This document shows, in pieces, positions 27,030 to 36,200 of a DNA stretch of 64,000 nt (positions within the stretch are counted from its first letter, which is position 1; the number at the start of each line of letters is the position of its first letter). Below the pieces are notes generated by a model that did not search any database, was not told the origin of the DNA, and saw nothing but the letters and a program-made list of their open reading frames with translations. The DNA comes from Ottelia alismoides (Eukaryota > Streptophyta > Magnoliopsida > Alismatales > Hydrocharitaceae): contig JAZKJV010010134.1 of the NCBI GenBank assembly GCA_037367405.1, positions 372,001 through 436,000 of the forward strand, written 5' to 3'. The translations under genes and the position numbers were made by a program.

Positions 27030-27653
27030 CTACTCTGCTAATTCAATCCACATCGCGATTCCTGGCCGCAGATTGTTCGTGGGACCACCTTCCCCCTCTA
27101 ATAATCGGACAAGCGTTAGCGGTTTTTCCAAAGGATACCATTGCGTTTGGAATCGAGTGTCGGCGCCCATGCTGGTATTGGACTGAATCACGGGACGCTG
27201 CCTTGGGACATTCATGTATTCTTGTCCATCCACAGTTACAACGAGTTTGTCTGGCAATTGACGCAGGGATATGAGGTGTTTGCCTGCTGCTATTGGCTTG
27301 GACAATTCCGGCTTTGAAGGATTTTCAAAAAGCGAAATCGGTTGGCTCCAAGCCAGATTGAGTTCATATTTATGGCCTTCCGGAAGGTAGCACTGATAGT
27401 CGAGAAAATGGTCGAAAAGTACGAATTCGATCCTTTCGTTCCGTAAGCAGGCGTACTCGCCGCTTTGGCGTACAAGCAACTGAGGTGCCAGTGTGTGCAT
27501 GGCCTCAATCGCGACCGTGTCTCTTTGAATGGAAGCCCGGCCCGAAAAATAAGCAGTCCATGTGGCTGTGGCTGCGACCAACAACATGATCGTCCGAAGT
27601 CCAAATCGGGGAAACCACTGGTCGTTGTAATTCGTATGAGATGTTGAAATCAT
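27030..27653 (-). CDS. Hypothetical membrane-anchored protein
   Basis: 207 residues, one membrane segment near the N-terminus (about 18-36, FGLRTIMLLVAATATWTAYF), the rest probably outside the membrane with beta-rich sequence (ERIEFVLFDHFLDYQCYLP; DKLVVTVDGQEYM). No family recognised. The start ATG overlaps the stop of the upstream gene by 4 bases (27650-27653), so the two are co-transcribed and probably act together. Second member of the pair. Confidence 0.7.
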   Translation of the reverse strand: MISTSHTNYNDQWFPRFGLRTIMLLVAATATWTAYFSGRASIQRDTVAIEAMHTLAPQLLVRQSGEYACLRNERIEFVLFDHFLDYQCYLPEGHKYELNLAWSQPISLFENPSKPELSKPIAAGKHLISLRQLPDKLVVTVDGQEYMNVPRQRPVIQSNTSMGADTRFQTQWYPLEKPLTLVRLLEGEGGPTNNLRPGIAMWIELAE

Positions 27654-28348
27654 GGCGAACGCATTTTCGTTAATGCTTTTTGCGTTCCGAGGGCAATATA
27701 GGCACTTCCCGTTCGGAACGCCCCTACTTCGTTGGTTGGCGATGTGATCTCGAGCAGCCGAATCACATCGTCGGCGTCTATTGATTCAACTCCATTCCTG
27801 CCAGCAACTTTCCATGACGAAGTATCTGCGTTGATTGCCATTTGTTGAATGGCTGCGTCATTCCAATGGATACTACCACCACCCCGTGAATTGAATCCCC
27901 GCGAGCGGATTGCAATTCGAACATTCCCCTTTCCCTCCGCCGGTTCTATCGACGCCCACACCATTCCCTCAAAGGCTTGACCTATATTGCTTGAAAAACC
28001 AAAGGATTTATGACTTCTGGCTCCCGTTGTTGATTGTCGGCCGGATACAAGTGTTGTATCCAAGTTGCTTGGAATGTAGACTCGCCAACGAAACTCTAAT
28101 GGATTTTCACTTTCAAGCAACATCACGTGATATTTCGAAGAATCGCTAATGGGAATCTCACCAACACGCTGTTGTAACTCTAGTCGCATTGCGCGAAATC
28201 GGCCAGCTTGGTCCTGCGCCGACCATGCGAAGTAGGCACCAACTAACGCAACGACGAAAAGTGTGCCATCGACCAACCACATAGACGCACGGTGCTTTGG
28301 AATTGTATGTCTCTCCCGATTGAATTGTGACCAAGTTATCTGGAACAA
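27650..28348 (-). CDS. Hypothetical membrane-anchored protein
   Basis: 232 residues, one N-terminal membrane segment (about 22-45, MWLVDGTLFVVALVGAYFAWSA) and an exported beta-rich domain (VMLLESENPLEFRWRVYIP; GNVRIAIRSRGFNSRGGGSIHW). It has the same plan as the downstream gene, with which it overlaps by 4 bases; both have a short cytoplasmic end, one helix and a 170-residue outer domain. I do not recognise the family and give no function. Confidence 0.7.
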   Translation of the reverse strand: MFQITWSQFNRERHTIPKHRASMWLVDGTLFVVALVGAYFAWSAQDQAGRFRAMRLELQQRVGEIPISDSSKYHVMLLESENPLEFRWRVYIPSNLDTTLVSGRQSTTGARSHKSFGFSSNIGQAFEGMVWASIEPAEGKGNVRIAIRSRGFNSRGGGSIHWNDAAIQQMAINADTSSWKVAGRNGVESIDADDVIRLLEITSPTNEVGAFRTGSAYIALGTQKALTKMRSP

Positions 28349-28512
28349 TAACTTACCAAATGGTTGTTTTAACCGCTGCTCGATGCTCTCAATGCGATCC
28401 AGACGGCGGCTAGCGCCTGCGGTTCAAATTGCTTGGGTTGTCCCCATTGCACTTAGCCTAGGCTACAATAATTCGATTGATTTCGCGATAGATGGTACAA
28501 GGGGGCTGTAGA

Positions 28513-30204
28513 GTGCGTTTACTTCGAGTTGGATTGTTCACGTCGATACTTTTACTGACCAAACTGCATGCACCCACGTTTGCCCAGCCTCAGGGATGGA
28601 AACCTTCACCAGAAGCAAGTCGCGTGGAAGAGCTGATCACGGAAGATGCGTTAAGGGCGCATATTCGTTTTCTTGCAGACGATTTGTTGGAAGGTCGGGG
28701 ACCAGGATCTCGTGGCGATCAACTGGCCCAACTTTACATCTCGACGCAGTTTCAATCACTTGGACTGAAACCTGCAGGCACTGATGGCAAGTGGTTCCAA
28801 TCGGTTCCTTTGGTCGGTGTTACCACAACGGCACCACCAAGTGTCGATTTCCGACGAGGTGAAAAGTCCGTCAAGTTGACTCATCACACCGACATGATGC
28901 TGACGAGCGGCAAGCAGCAGGAATCGGTCAGCATCAAAGATTGCGAATTGATCTTTGTGGGATATGGAATTCAGGCGCCTGAGTACCAATGGGACGATTT
29001 CAAAAACGTAGATGTACGTGGCAAAATACTGGTCGTCATGAATAACGATCCGGAGGATGACCCGAAGATGTTCGCAGGTAAACGTCGACTGTACTACGGT
29101 CGATGGAGCTACAAATATGAAATGGCCGCGAAGATGGGAGCTGCCGGTGCGTTGATCATTCATACCACAGCGTCCGCAGGCTATCCCTATCAAGTGATTC
29201 AAACCTCGTGGAGTGGCGAAGAGTTCGAATTGGCCGAGACATCCGGGCCGCGGATGGATATCAAAGGTTGGTTGACGGAGGATTCAGCCAAGCGGATTTG
29301 CGAGTTAGCTGGCAAGGATTTAGATGCTCTGCGCAAATCAGCTCAATCTCGCGACTTCAAACCTGTACCACTCGAAGTCAAGCTGTCAGCCGACTTGCGG
29401 TGCCAGGTGCGCCGTCAAGACACTGGGAATGTGTACGGCGTCCTGCCAGGAAGTGACTCTGAGCTTTCCAAAGAACACGTCATCTTCATGGCGCATCACG
29501 ATCACTTGGGATTGGCGGCCCAACGCAATGAGGCGGGAGACAATATTTACAACGGAGCCATAGACAACGCTTCGGGAACGGCATCCATGTTAACCATCGC
29601 GCGGGCGATTGCTAGTTTGCCACAACGGCCCAAGCGATCGATACTGTTCGCTGCCGTTGGTGCCGAAGAGCAAGGCTTGCTAGGGTCGATGTACATGGCC
29701 GCGAATCCACCCATACCGGCTGGCTACATGGCTGCCGTAATCAATATCGATGGCATCAACTTTCTCGGTAAAACACACGATCTGAACTTAATTGGTAATG
29801 ACAAATCGGACTTGGATGGTTGGGTCGAGGCGGTTGCAAAGACGCAAGGTCGTACCGTGATCCCCGACTCTTTTCCTGACCGTGGATACTACTATCGCAG
29901 TGATCAATTTAGTTTGGCAAAGATCGGCGTGCCCGGCGTTTACTTGCACGCAGGCATTAACGTAGTGGGCAAGCCTGATGGTTGGGGAAAAATGACTCTG
30001 GAAGAGTGGGTCGAGAAGACATACCATCAGCCCTCGGACCAATACCGTGACGATTGGCAATTGGAAGGGGCGATCGACGACGCCAGACTGCTGATGCAAG
30101 TTGGACTTGGGATCGCCAATACTCCGCAAATGCCATCTTGGAAAGCCGGTGACGAATTCGAAGCCGCTCGCAAAAAGGCACTCGCCGAACGCGGATCAAA
30201 GTGA
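28513..30204 (+). CDS. Secreted M28-family zinc aminopeptidase with PA domain
   Basis: 563 residues from GTG 28513, chosen because AAGGGGG lies 8 bases upstream; ATG 28492 is the longer alternative. Signal peptide about 1-25 (VGLFTSILLLTKLHAPTFAQ). Residues about 40-300 include a protease-associated region (ELIFVGYGIQAPEYQWDDFKNVDVRGK). The M28 two-zinc site is readable: HHDHLG with H329/H331 near 330, DNASG at about 352 and GAEEQG at about 382 with the catalytic Glu. A C-terminal YHQPSDQY provides the last ligand region. It would release N-terminal residues from peptides outside the cytoplasm. Monocistronic. Confidence 0.93.
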   Translation: MRLLRVGLFTSILLLTKLHAPTFAQPQGWKPSPEASRVEELITEDALRAHIRFLADDLLEGRGPGSRGDQLAQLYISTQFQSLGLKPAGTDGKWFQSVPLVGVTTTAPPSVDFRRGEKSVKLTHHTDMMLTSGKQQESVSIKDCELIFVGYGIQAPEYQWDDFKNVDVRGKILVVMNNDPEDDPKMFAGKRRLYYGRWSYKYEMAAKMGAAGALIIHTTASAGYPYQVIQTSWSGEEFELAETSGPRMDIKGWLTEDSAKRICELAGKDLDALRKSAQSRDFKPVPLEVKLSADLRCQVRRQDTGNVYGVLPGSDSELSKEHVIFMAHHDHLGLAAQRNEAGDNIYNGAIDNASGTASMLTIARAIASLPQRPKRSILFAAVGAEEQGLLGSMYMAANPPIPAGYMAAVINIDGINFLGKTHDLNLIGNDKSDLDGWVEAVAKTQGRTVIPDSFPDRGYYYRSDQFSLAKIGVPGVYLHAGINVVGKPDGWGKMTLEEWVEKTYHQPSDQYRDDWQLEGAIDDARLLMQVGLGIANTPQMPSWKAGDEFEAARKKALAERGSK

Positions 30205-30400
30205 CTCAATGGAAATGATTTGAGTGCCAAGTAAATCGTGAGCCTAAGGCGATGCCCCTTCAGGCTCATTGGTCAGAACAACCTAAAGCGGCAAAACGTC
30301 ATCGACCGCCGATTTCGCATTAACAGACCTTTGCTAAAACTCTTTTAGCGTTTATGTTGCCATCTGTTATGCAACACAAGAAGCAAAAGTTGACAGACAG

Positions 30401-30583
30401 ATGGCTAGATTTCGGGCGCTTTTAAACAATACGTGGTGGCTGTGGATCGCCATGTTCGTCGGAGGTGCGGTTCTATCGTTCTTCGACAAAGTCTTTTTGG
30501 TGACATTTCCTATCTGCATCTTTACCTTTTTCTGGTTCGCCTACATTCGATACGACGAGGACGGCAACTTCAAAGGTAGCTGA
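30401..30583 (+). CDS. Small two-helix membrane protein
   Basis: 60 residues, two membrane segments (about 12-29 WWLWIAMFVGGAVLSFF and 32-48 VFLVTFPICIFTFFWFAY) and a short charged tail YDEDGNFKGS. The codon pattern and compact hydrophobic layout support a real gene. No family name can be given. Function unknown. Confidence 0.6.
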   Translation: MARFRALLNNTWWLWIAMFVGGAVLSFFDKVFLVTFPICIFTFFWFAYIRYDEDGNFKGS

Positions 30584-30600
30584 TTTCATTCTGACTTCTT

Positions 30601-30713
30601 TAGTCGGATTTCTCTGAAATCAGCGAGCGAAAAGAAACTGCCGTAAGGCCTCGGAAACGTCCGTGTTTCCTCAATCGGCCGCGGCAGTACGGCGACACAC
30701 CAATTGGTGTCGC
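30601..30713. repeat. Degraded CCGATTTC hairpin and a GCGACAC hairpin
   Basis: 30601-30629 is a diverged form of the CCGATTTC/GAAATCGG unit (CGGATTTCTCTGAAATC). 30692-30713 forms GCGACAC-8-GTGTCGC. The rest of the 30584-30894 gap shows no gene. Confidence 0.55.
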
Positions 30714-30894
30714 ACGCAATCACATCTGTTGCAAAATCCCTTTGCAACTCGGGTGAGAGCCCGCGAGGTGTCCTAAAGAACACTCGTTTGTGGCTTCAGC
30801 TCGTGGCCGGAGACTGAATAGGGCTCTCAACCCATCCACCGCTGTCGGAGGACTCGGGTGGCTCAAACATTTCTTCTCTATGTCCAGGTAATCC

Positions 30895-31030
30895 TAGTGG
30901 CTCGTCACAATTTGATTTTAGGTACGGCAACGTGGAAGGGGTCGGGAGTCTTTTTCGGCAAGTGACTTCCAGCTTTGGTTTACGTTCAACGGCCGAAAAA
31001 AAATCCCGACCCCGTCACCCCCACGTTGAT
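30895..31030 (+). mobile_element. TAGTG-ended element, GGGGTCGGGA hairpin type, copy 1
   Basis: Begins TAGTGGCTCGTCACAATTTG, contains a strong stem GGGGTCGGGA (30938-30947) / TCCCGACCCC (31004-31013) with an extended TTTTTCGGC/GCCGAAAAA inner part, and an outer CAACGTGG/CCACGTTG pair. A second copy, reversed, is at 60881-61000. Its right end touches the mraZ stop codon at 31031. Confidence 0.75.
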
Positions 31031-31480
31031 TCATGGATCTCTTTGTAGTCGCAAAACTCTCTCAGCAAGTTCGTCATACCGTGGCTGAGTTTGCGTCAGG
31101 AACTCGTCCCAGGCCGCGGCATTCCAGACTTCGATATGATCTCGCACTCCCAAAACAACAACTTCGTCCTTTAGTTCAGCCAACTTCGCTAACTCAGGCG
31201 GCACTCGTATTCGCCCTTGCCCATCCAACTCCGCAGGTTGAGCTTGAGCGTAAAACAGTCGACTAAATGCTCGCGTGTCTTTCGCCGCTGGGCTGCTATT
31301 GGCCAAGTTCTCGCCTAACGACTTCAGACCAGCTGCAGTGTATATCGCTAATGATTGATCGGTTCCAGGGGTCATGTACAAATCTTGATCCTGTTCGCCG
31401 AGTGCATCGCGGAGTTGCTTTGGCATTGCAAACCGCAGTTTATCATCCAAAGCCCGGCGATAGCTTCCGGTTAACAACAT
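31031..31480 (-). CDS. mraZ: MraZ, transcriptional regulator, standing alone
   Basis: 149 residues from ATG 31480 (GTG 31510 would lie inside the operator, so it is not used). Two AbrB-like MraZ domains: LTGSYRRALDDKLRFAMPKQLRDAL and the second QPAELDGQGRIRVPPELAKLAEL...VVVLGVRDHIEVWNAAAWDEF. In most bacteria MraZ is the first gene of the dcw division and wall cluster and represses its own promoter. Here there is no rsmH, ftsL or ftsI next to it; downstream is a mobile element, then unrelated genes. Planctomycetes are known to lack FtsZ, so MraZ's target set here is open. The upstream region holds a readable operator (31495-31557). Confidence 0.93.
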   Translation of the reverse strand: MLLTGSYRRALDDKLRFAMPKQLRDALGEQDQDLYMTPGTDQSLAIYTAAGLKSLGENLANSSPAAKDTRAFSRLFYAQAQPAELDGQGRIRVPPELAKLAELKDEVVVLGVRDHIEVWNAAAWDEFLTQTQPRYDELAERVLRLQRDP

Positions 31481-31494
31481 TTTGGAAAGCAACT

Positions 31495-31557
31495 CCCCAT
31501 TCCCTACCACTCAGCCCCACTGTGCTCCAAAGATACCCACTTCGCCGCCCCAGTCAA
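31495..31557 (-). promoter_or_regulatory. mraZ promoter with five MraZ-type boxes at 10-bp period
   Basis: Reading on the minus strand toward mraZ: TTGACT (31552-31557), 16 bases, TATCTT (31530-31535) as -35/-10; overlapping and following it are boxes GTGGGT (31535-31540), TTGGAG (31525-31530), GTGGGG (31515-31520), GTGGTA (31505-31510) and ATGGGG (31495-31500), each exactly 10 bases apart. Known MraZ operators in other bacteria are three or more TGGGN direct repeats with 5-base spacers, i.e. the same 10-base period. This strongly suggests autoregulation. Box-to-start distance is 14 bases. Confidence 0.7.
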
Positions 31558-31582
31558 CCATTTTTTATCGATCCGGCTGTTA

Positions 31583-31607
31583 ATCTAGGCAACCTTTTTG
31601 CCTAGAT
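31583..31607. terminator. 10-bp stem hairpin between the M64 peptidase gene and the mraZ promoter
   Basis: ATCTAGGCAA (31583-31592) pairs exactly with TTGCCTAGAT (31598-31607) around a 5-base loop. It lies about 80 bases past the stop of the minus-strand M64 gene as read... in fact upstream of it on the plus side, i.e. between mraZ's promoter and the M64 stop at 31686. There is no T-run, so a terminator for M64 is only a possibility; a regulator site is another. Confidence 0.4.
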
Positions 31608-31685
31608 CGTTGGCTGGACTGGACTTGAGGCGAGAAAGAAAATCCCGCAATTTTTCGTGAAAACAGATTGGAGGCCATCCCAGGG

Positions 31686-33071
31686 CTAATTGGAGTGAAA
31701 CTGGATCATTTTCAGAATGCCGCTTCGGCAAGCGACACAAAAGCCATGCGGTGAATTCATGCTTCCCATCCAGCAGTTCAGTTGGGAACGATACATGCCT
31801 TTGTCGAGATAACCTCCACCTTCAAAGGCGCCTACCAAAGACTCGGCATTCGGCTCCGACTTGGATGTCGGTAACTCTACACCAGGACTGAGCATGTCCT
31901 TCCATTTGATTTTCTGAGGATCCAGTTCCCTGGTAATGTTAGGTTCAAACGGCTCGACCCCGTCTGGATACATATCGTTGTAAGCGACGTTTCCAATATA
32001 CTCATCCGCAAGAAACGCGAACGAGTGTCCAAATTCATGTAGAAAGACTTGCGTACTGGTCGGATGGTCGACGCTCGAAACGCAGTAGTCTAAACAGATG
32101 CTTCCGCCGCCATAACGCGTGGTGTTAACAAGTACGACAATGGTATCATATGGGACTTGCGCGGCCATGCGATGCATGGCATGGTTTTCTTCCAGCAACA
32201 GGTACCTATCAAGATCAAACGTGTTGTAACTCGAGTTCAGAAGAGTGGATTTAAAGCTGCCCTGCCGTGGTTCATCCGTGCCTCGTTCCGCGGATGCGCG
32301 AAACACTCCACGAATACTGAACTTGCCTTTTAATGCCTTGTAGGGCTCAACTGAAAAAAGTTGCTGGGCCATTCGCTCAACATCTTTCTTAAACTTTTCT
32401 AGATCTTCGACCAGATAGCCTTCGGACACAAATACGACATCCACGCAATCGTGTGGATCGCCGTTATTCAAGATTTCAAATGTCGAATCTTGACCAGTGC
32501 TGGTTTCTTTTCGAATTTGATAGCCGGATGGGTCAATGTTGGTCGAGAAGATCGGCTTCAAAACGTTTTGCTTGTCGCAGCGTTCGATGTCAACGCGTAT
32601 CTTTGCTTTTGGAAATGGACAACGCAGGGAGCACTGAAACACGCGTTTGACATCATTCAGGGCTGGAGTAGTCGTCGCGTATTCAGCGAACATGGTGTCA
32701 AAGCCGCGTTTAAAGATCAGTCGATCAGTCGCTGCGTCGTATACCTTTATGGCGAATTTGCCATAGTGAAAATCTGGAATCAAATTGTTGATTCGATCAG
32801 GCCAAGTCGATTCCTCAAACAACTCATGTAAGGTGACATCAACGTTCTTTGAATCGCCACATTGATAGAACTCCATGCGCAAGGCTTTGTCGACAAAGTA
32901 GTCTGTGAAATTTACGTTTGGCAATTTCGTTTCTTGCGATTGAGCGATCGAGCAGCAAGTCATCAACAGCAAAAGAATCTGTGCTACACGTATTCGCAAC
33001 TTCAAAATAGAGCTTCTTTGCACGGCTAATCTCGGCGTTCTATGCGACTGGACAGTAAACAGACTGATCAA
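31686..33071 (-). CDS. Secreted M64-family zinc peptidase
   Basis: 461 residues; a long N-terminus with a hydrophobic signal part at about 28-45 (VAQILLLLMTCCSIAQS). The catalytic motif HExxHxxxxxxDE is complete: HEFGHSFAFLADE at about residue 344, as in IgA-peptidase M64 family enzymes. Before it are the family's conserved GDPHDCVDVVFVSEGY and the repeating KGKFSIRGVFRASAERGTDEP stretch; after it is the Cys-containing end (LNCWMGSMNSPHGFCVACR). Exported protease of unknown substrate; the family name does not imply IgA here. Monocistronic. Confidence 0.9.
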   Translation of the reverse strand: MISLFTVQSHRTPRLAVQRSSILKLRIRVAQILLLLMTCCSIAQSQETKLPNVNFTDYFVDKALRMEFYQCGDSKNVDVTLHELFEESTWPDRINNLIPDFHYGKFAIKVYDAATDRLIFKRGFDTMFAEYATTTPALNDVKRVFQCSLRCPFPKAKIRVDIERCDKQNVLKPIFSTNIDPSGYQIRKETSTGQDSTFEILNNGDPHDCVDVVFVSEGYLVEDLEKFKKDVERMAQQLFSVEPYKALKGKFSIRGVFRASAERGTDEPRQGSFKSTLLNSSYNTFDLDRYLLLEENHAMHRMAAQVPYDTIVVLVNTTRYGGGSICLDYCVSSVDHPTSTQVFLHEFGHSFAFLADEYIGNVAYNDMYPDGVEPFEPNITRELDPQKIKWKDMLSPGVELPTSKSEPNAESLVGAFEGGGYLDKGMYRSQLNCWMGSMNSPHGFCVACRSGILKMIQFHSN

Positions 33072-33272
33072 GAATTAGCACGCATTATAACCACCCTGAA
33101 CTTGAGGCGCTAGTTTTTTGTGAGCGACTGGCAAGGCCAGTTTGCTGACGACATTGACGACGCCTCTATGCCAGCAGGCGGTCAGTTGCCCCTTATTGAG
33201 CTTATTCGGAGAGTAAATGTGTATACTTACGGCTTCCAGTTTTGATTTTGACCACCATAAATTGGGACGAAA

Positions 33273-36200
33273 ATGCAACATCGAAACCTATTTTTTGCCA
33301 TTGCGTTGCTTGCCGCATGGAATAGCTTTGTGCTTGCTCAGGCGGACCGCGCGACATCTTGGAGCAACTATTTCCGAACCGAAGTAGATCTCGCAGCGAT
33401 GCAGACAAGGGCGGAGCTTGAGTCGGTCACGAAAGAGAACTGGGAGACTTTGCGGGCAAAGTGGCGAAGTGAACTGTGGTTGATGCTTGGAATGGAACCG
33501 CAACCTGAGCGAACCGATCTACAGACAACCATTACCGGAACAATTCATCATTCAGGTCTGACAATCCAGCGACTTCATTATCAATCGCGGCCCGGCCTGT
33601 ATGTAACAGCAAACCTCTACTTACCACAAGGTGAACCACCCAAGGATGGATGGCCTGCAGTCCTCTATGTTTGTGGTCATGCCAAAGTTGACAGCAACGG
33701 TCGACTTTTGGGTAACAAAACCGGTTACCATCACCATGGTCTTTGGTTCGCTCGACACGCAACCGCCTGTTTAGTCATTGATACCGTGCAATTGGGGGAA
33801 TTGCAGGGTGAGCACCACGGAACTTACAAACTTGGTCGCTGGGACTGGATCAGTCGAGGTTACACGCCGGCTGGGGTTGAAGCATGGAATTCCATTCGTG
33901 GAATAGATCTGCTCGAAACCTGGCCGGGCATCAATGGCAAACAGATCGGCATCACCGGTCGTAGTGGAGGCGGCGCATACAGTTGGTTTGCGGCCGCCCT
34001 GGATGATCGCATTCGAGTAGCGGTGCCTGTCGCTGGGATCACCGATCTAGAGAATCATATCGTTGACCACTGTGTTGAAGGCCATTGCGACTGCATGTAC
34101 TTCGTAAACTACTTTGGCTGGGACTACCCCAAGTTGGCGGCTTTGATTGCACCACGGCCTTTGCTGCTGGCAAATTCGGACCATGACACGATATTTCCTC
34201 TATCGGGTGTAATGCGAACGCACGATGCATTGTCAAAACTTTATCAGCGTCTTGGCGCTACGGAGCAATATGGTTTGCTGATTACACCTGGACCGCACCT
34301 TGATACGCAGGAACTGCAAGTTGGCGCGTTCAAGTGGCTTTTACGGAATCTACATGGCTCAGAGGTGGTTATCGACTCCCCAGCGTTGAAGGAGTTAACG
34401 CCAGACCAATTGGCGGTGTTCGAAAGAGAAACGCCTAAAGAGGATCGTGTTGCATCGGCTGGACAATGGTTCGCAAGAAGTGAGTCGAAAGAAAGAACAT
34501 CGCATTCAGACGCCGCAGCACTGGTCCGTGCGCTACGCAATACGGCTCTAGGTTTGCCTTTGCGAGAATTGCAGAATGCGCCAAAGTTTACCTCTGTTGG
34601 CTCCGGCAAGTGTTCATTTGGAAATTGGCAACTCTATCGTGCTCCAGCAGCGGGAGGTTTGGCCATTTCCCTGCTGGCTGTCAACGGCGAGAATCCCGAC
34701 AAGGCAGTGGTTCACATTGGTGACTTCAAGAAGACATTCGAATTGACAGTTCAAAATGCATCCGAACAAATCGAAGACGATGCCCTGAAATCATTGATTG
34801 CAAGTGATACCAAAGCAACACACTATTTCATCCACAGCCGTTTGGATGCCGCCGATTTTGGTGCAACCGTAAAGGACCGAACGCAGACGATTCGCAGGTT
34901 TTATCTGCTAGGACAAATGCCAGACCAATTGGTATTGTCTGATGTTCTCGGCAGTTTAAAGTACATACGCTCGCTCGAGGCGTCCGCAAACCGCCAACAA
35001 CTCCGCGTAGCTGGCCAGGATCGCATGGCACCTATCGCTGCTCTAGTGAGCCTCGTTTGCAATTCTAAAGTCGATTCTGAACTGCCATCGATAGACAAGT
35101 TACTGATCACCAATTACCCAACGGACGATGAAGTAGGCCCTTCACTGCCAGGACTTTTGCGAGAGACTTCTTTCTATGACTTGTTGAGAATCTGCAAGAA
35201 GCATTTGCAAGTTGAAGAGAGAACTACGCCCATTGATTGGGATTCAAGACGACTCGTTGACTCCGGCGATGAACCACAACAAGCTACGGGAATGCGAATC
35301 GTCGAATTGGGCTCCACCCAAGCCCGGGTCTTTGTGCGTGCAACTCGTTGGTCATTGCCCAATTTGGCAGATATGCCAACTCTTGAATTCGAGCAACCTG
35401 CGAAAAGCGGCAAGCAAAACAGGCATCCGATACTTCCTTCAACAGGTGTCGCTGGATTGCAGTACGCAGTACCCGGGGTCAAGGCCGAAACGCGAGTTGC
35501 ATACAAGGCATCGAATGAACGAGAGTGGAGGTATACAGAATGGAAAAGTGTGGATGAAAAAAGCGATTACGCATCGATTGCCACACTGGAAGAACTTCAA
35601 GCCAACACTGCCTATGAGATTCGCACACAAGTCAAACGATTGGGTAGTGATGGGCCGATTTCCTCTTTAGCAGGATCGTTCCGAACACTTCCGAACGCGA
35701 TCGAGTCAACCAAGCAGAGATTTCGGCTGGCAGTTGGCACCTGCCAAGATTTCCCTGATCGTGACGGACCCTATGGATTTGATCTCTACCGAACAATGCT
35801 TGTCCGCAAGACCGATGCGTTCGTGATGGCGGGCGATGTGGTCTATTACGACGCCTTGGCGCGGAGTGTTCCACTGGCTAACTACCATTGGCAGAGAACA
35901 TATGGCTTGCCCACCCTCGTGAACTTTCACAAACAGGTTCCAACTTATTTTCTCAAAGATGACCACGATACCTATGTCAACGATACCTGGCCAGGAACCA
36001 AGTTCGATTGGACTGAAGCATTTTCATTCGAAGACGGTCAAGAGATTTTCCGGTATCAAACAGGTTTGCCATCTCCAGGCTATCGAACGTTCCACATTTC
36101 GAAGGATCTACAAATATGGCTGATGGAAGGAAGAGACTATCGCAGCCCCAATAACGCTCCGGATGGGCCAGAGAAAAGCATTTGGGGTGAAGCACAAAAG

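Noticed and set aside
31583..31607. Hairpin as a standard intrinsic terminator
   Set aside because: Only kept as a low-confidence site: there is no T-run after the stem on either strand.
33860..36195. Several minus-strand frames opposite the esterase-PhoD gene
   Set aside because: All are short shadows with no motifs.
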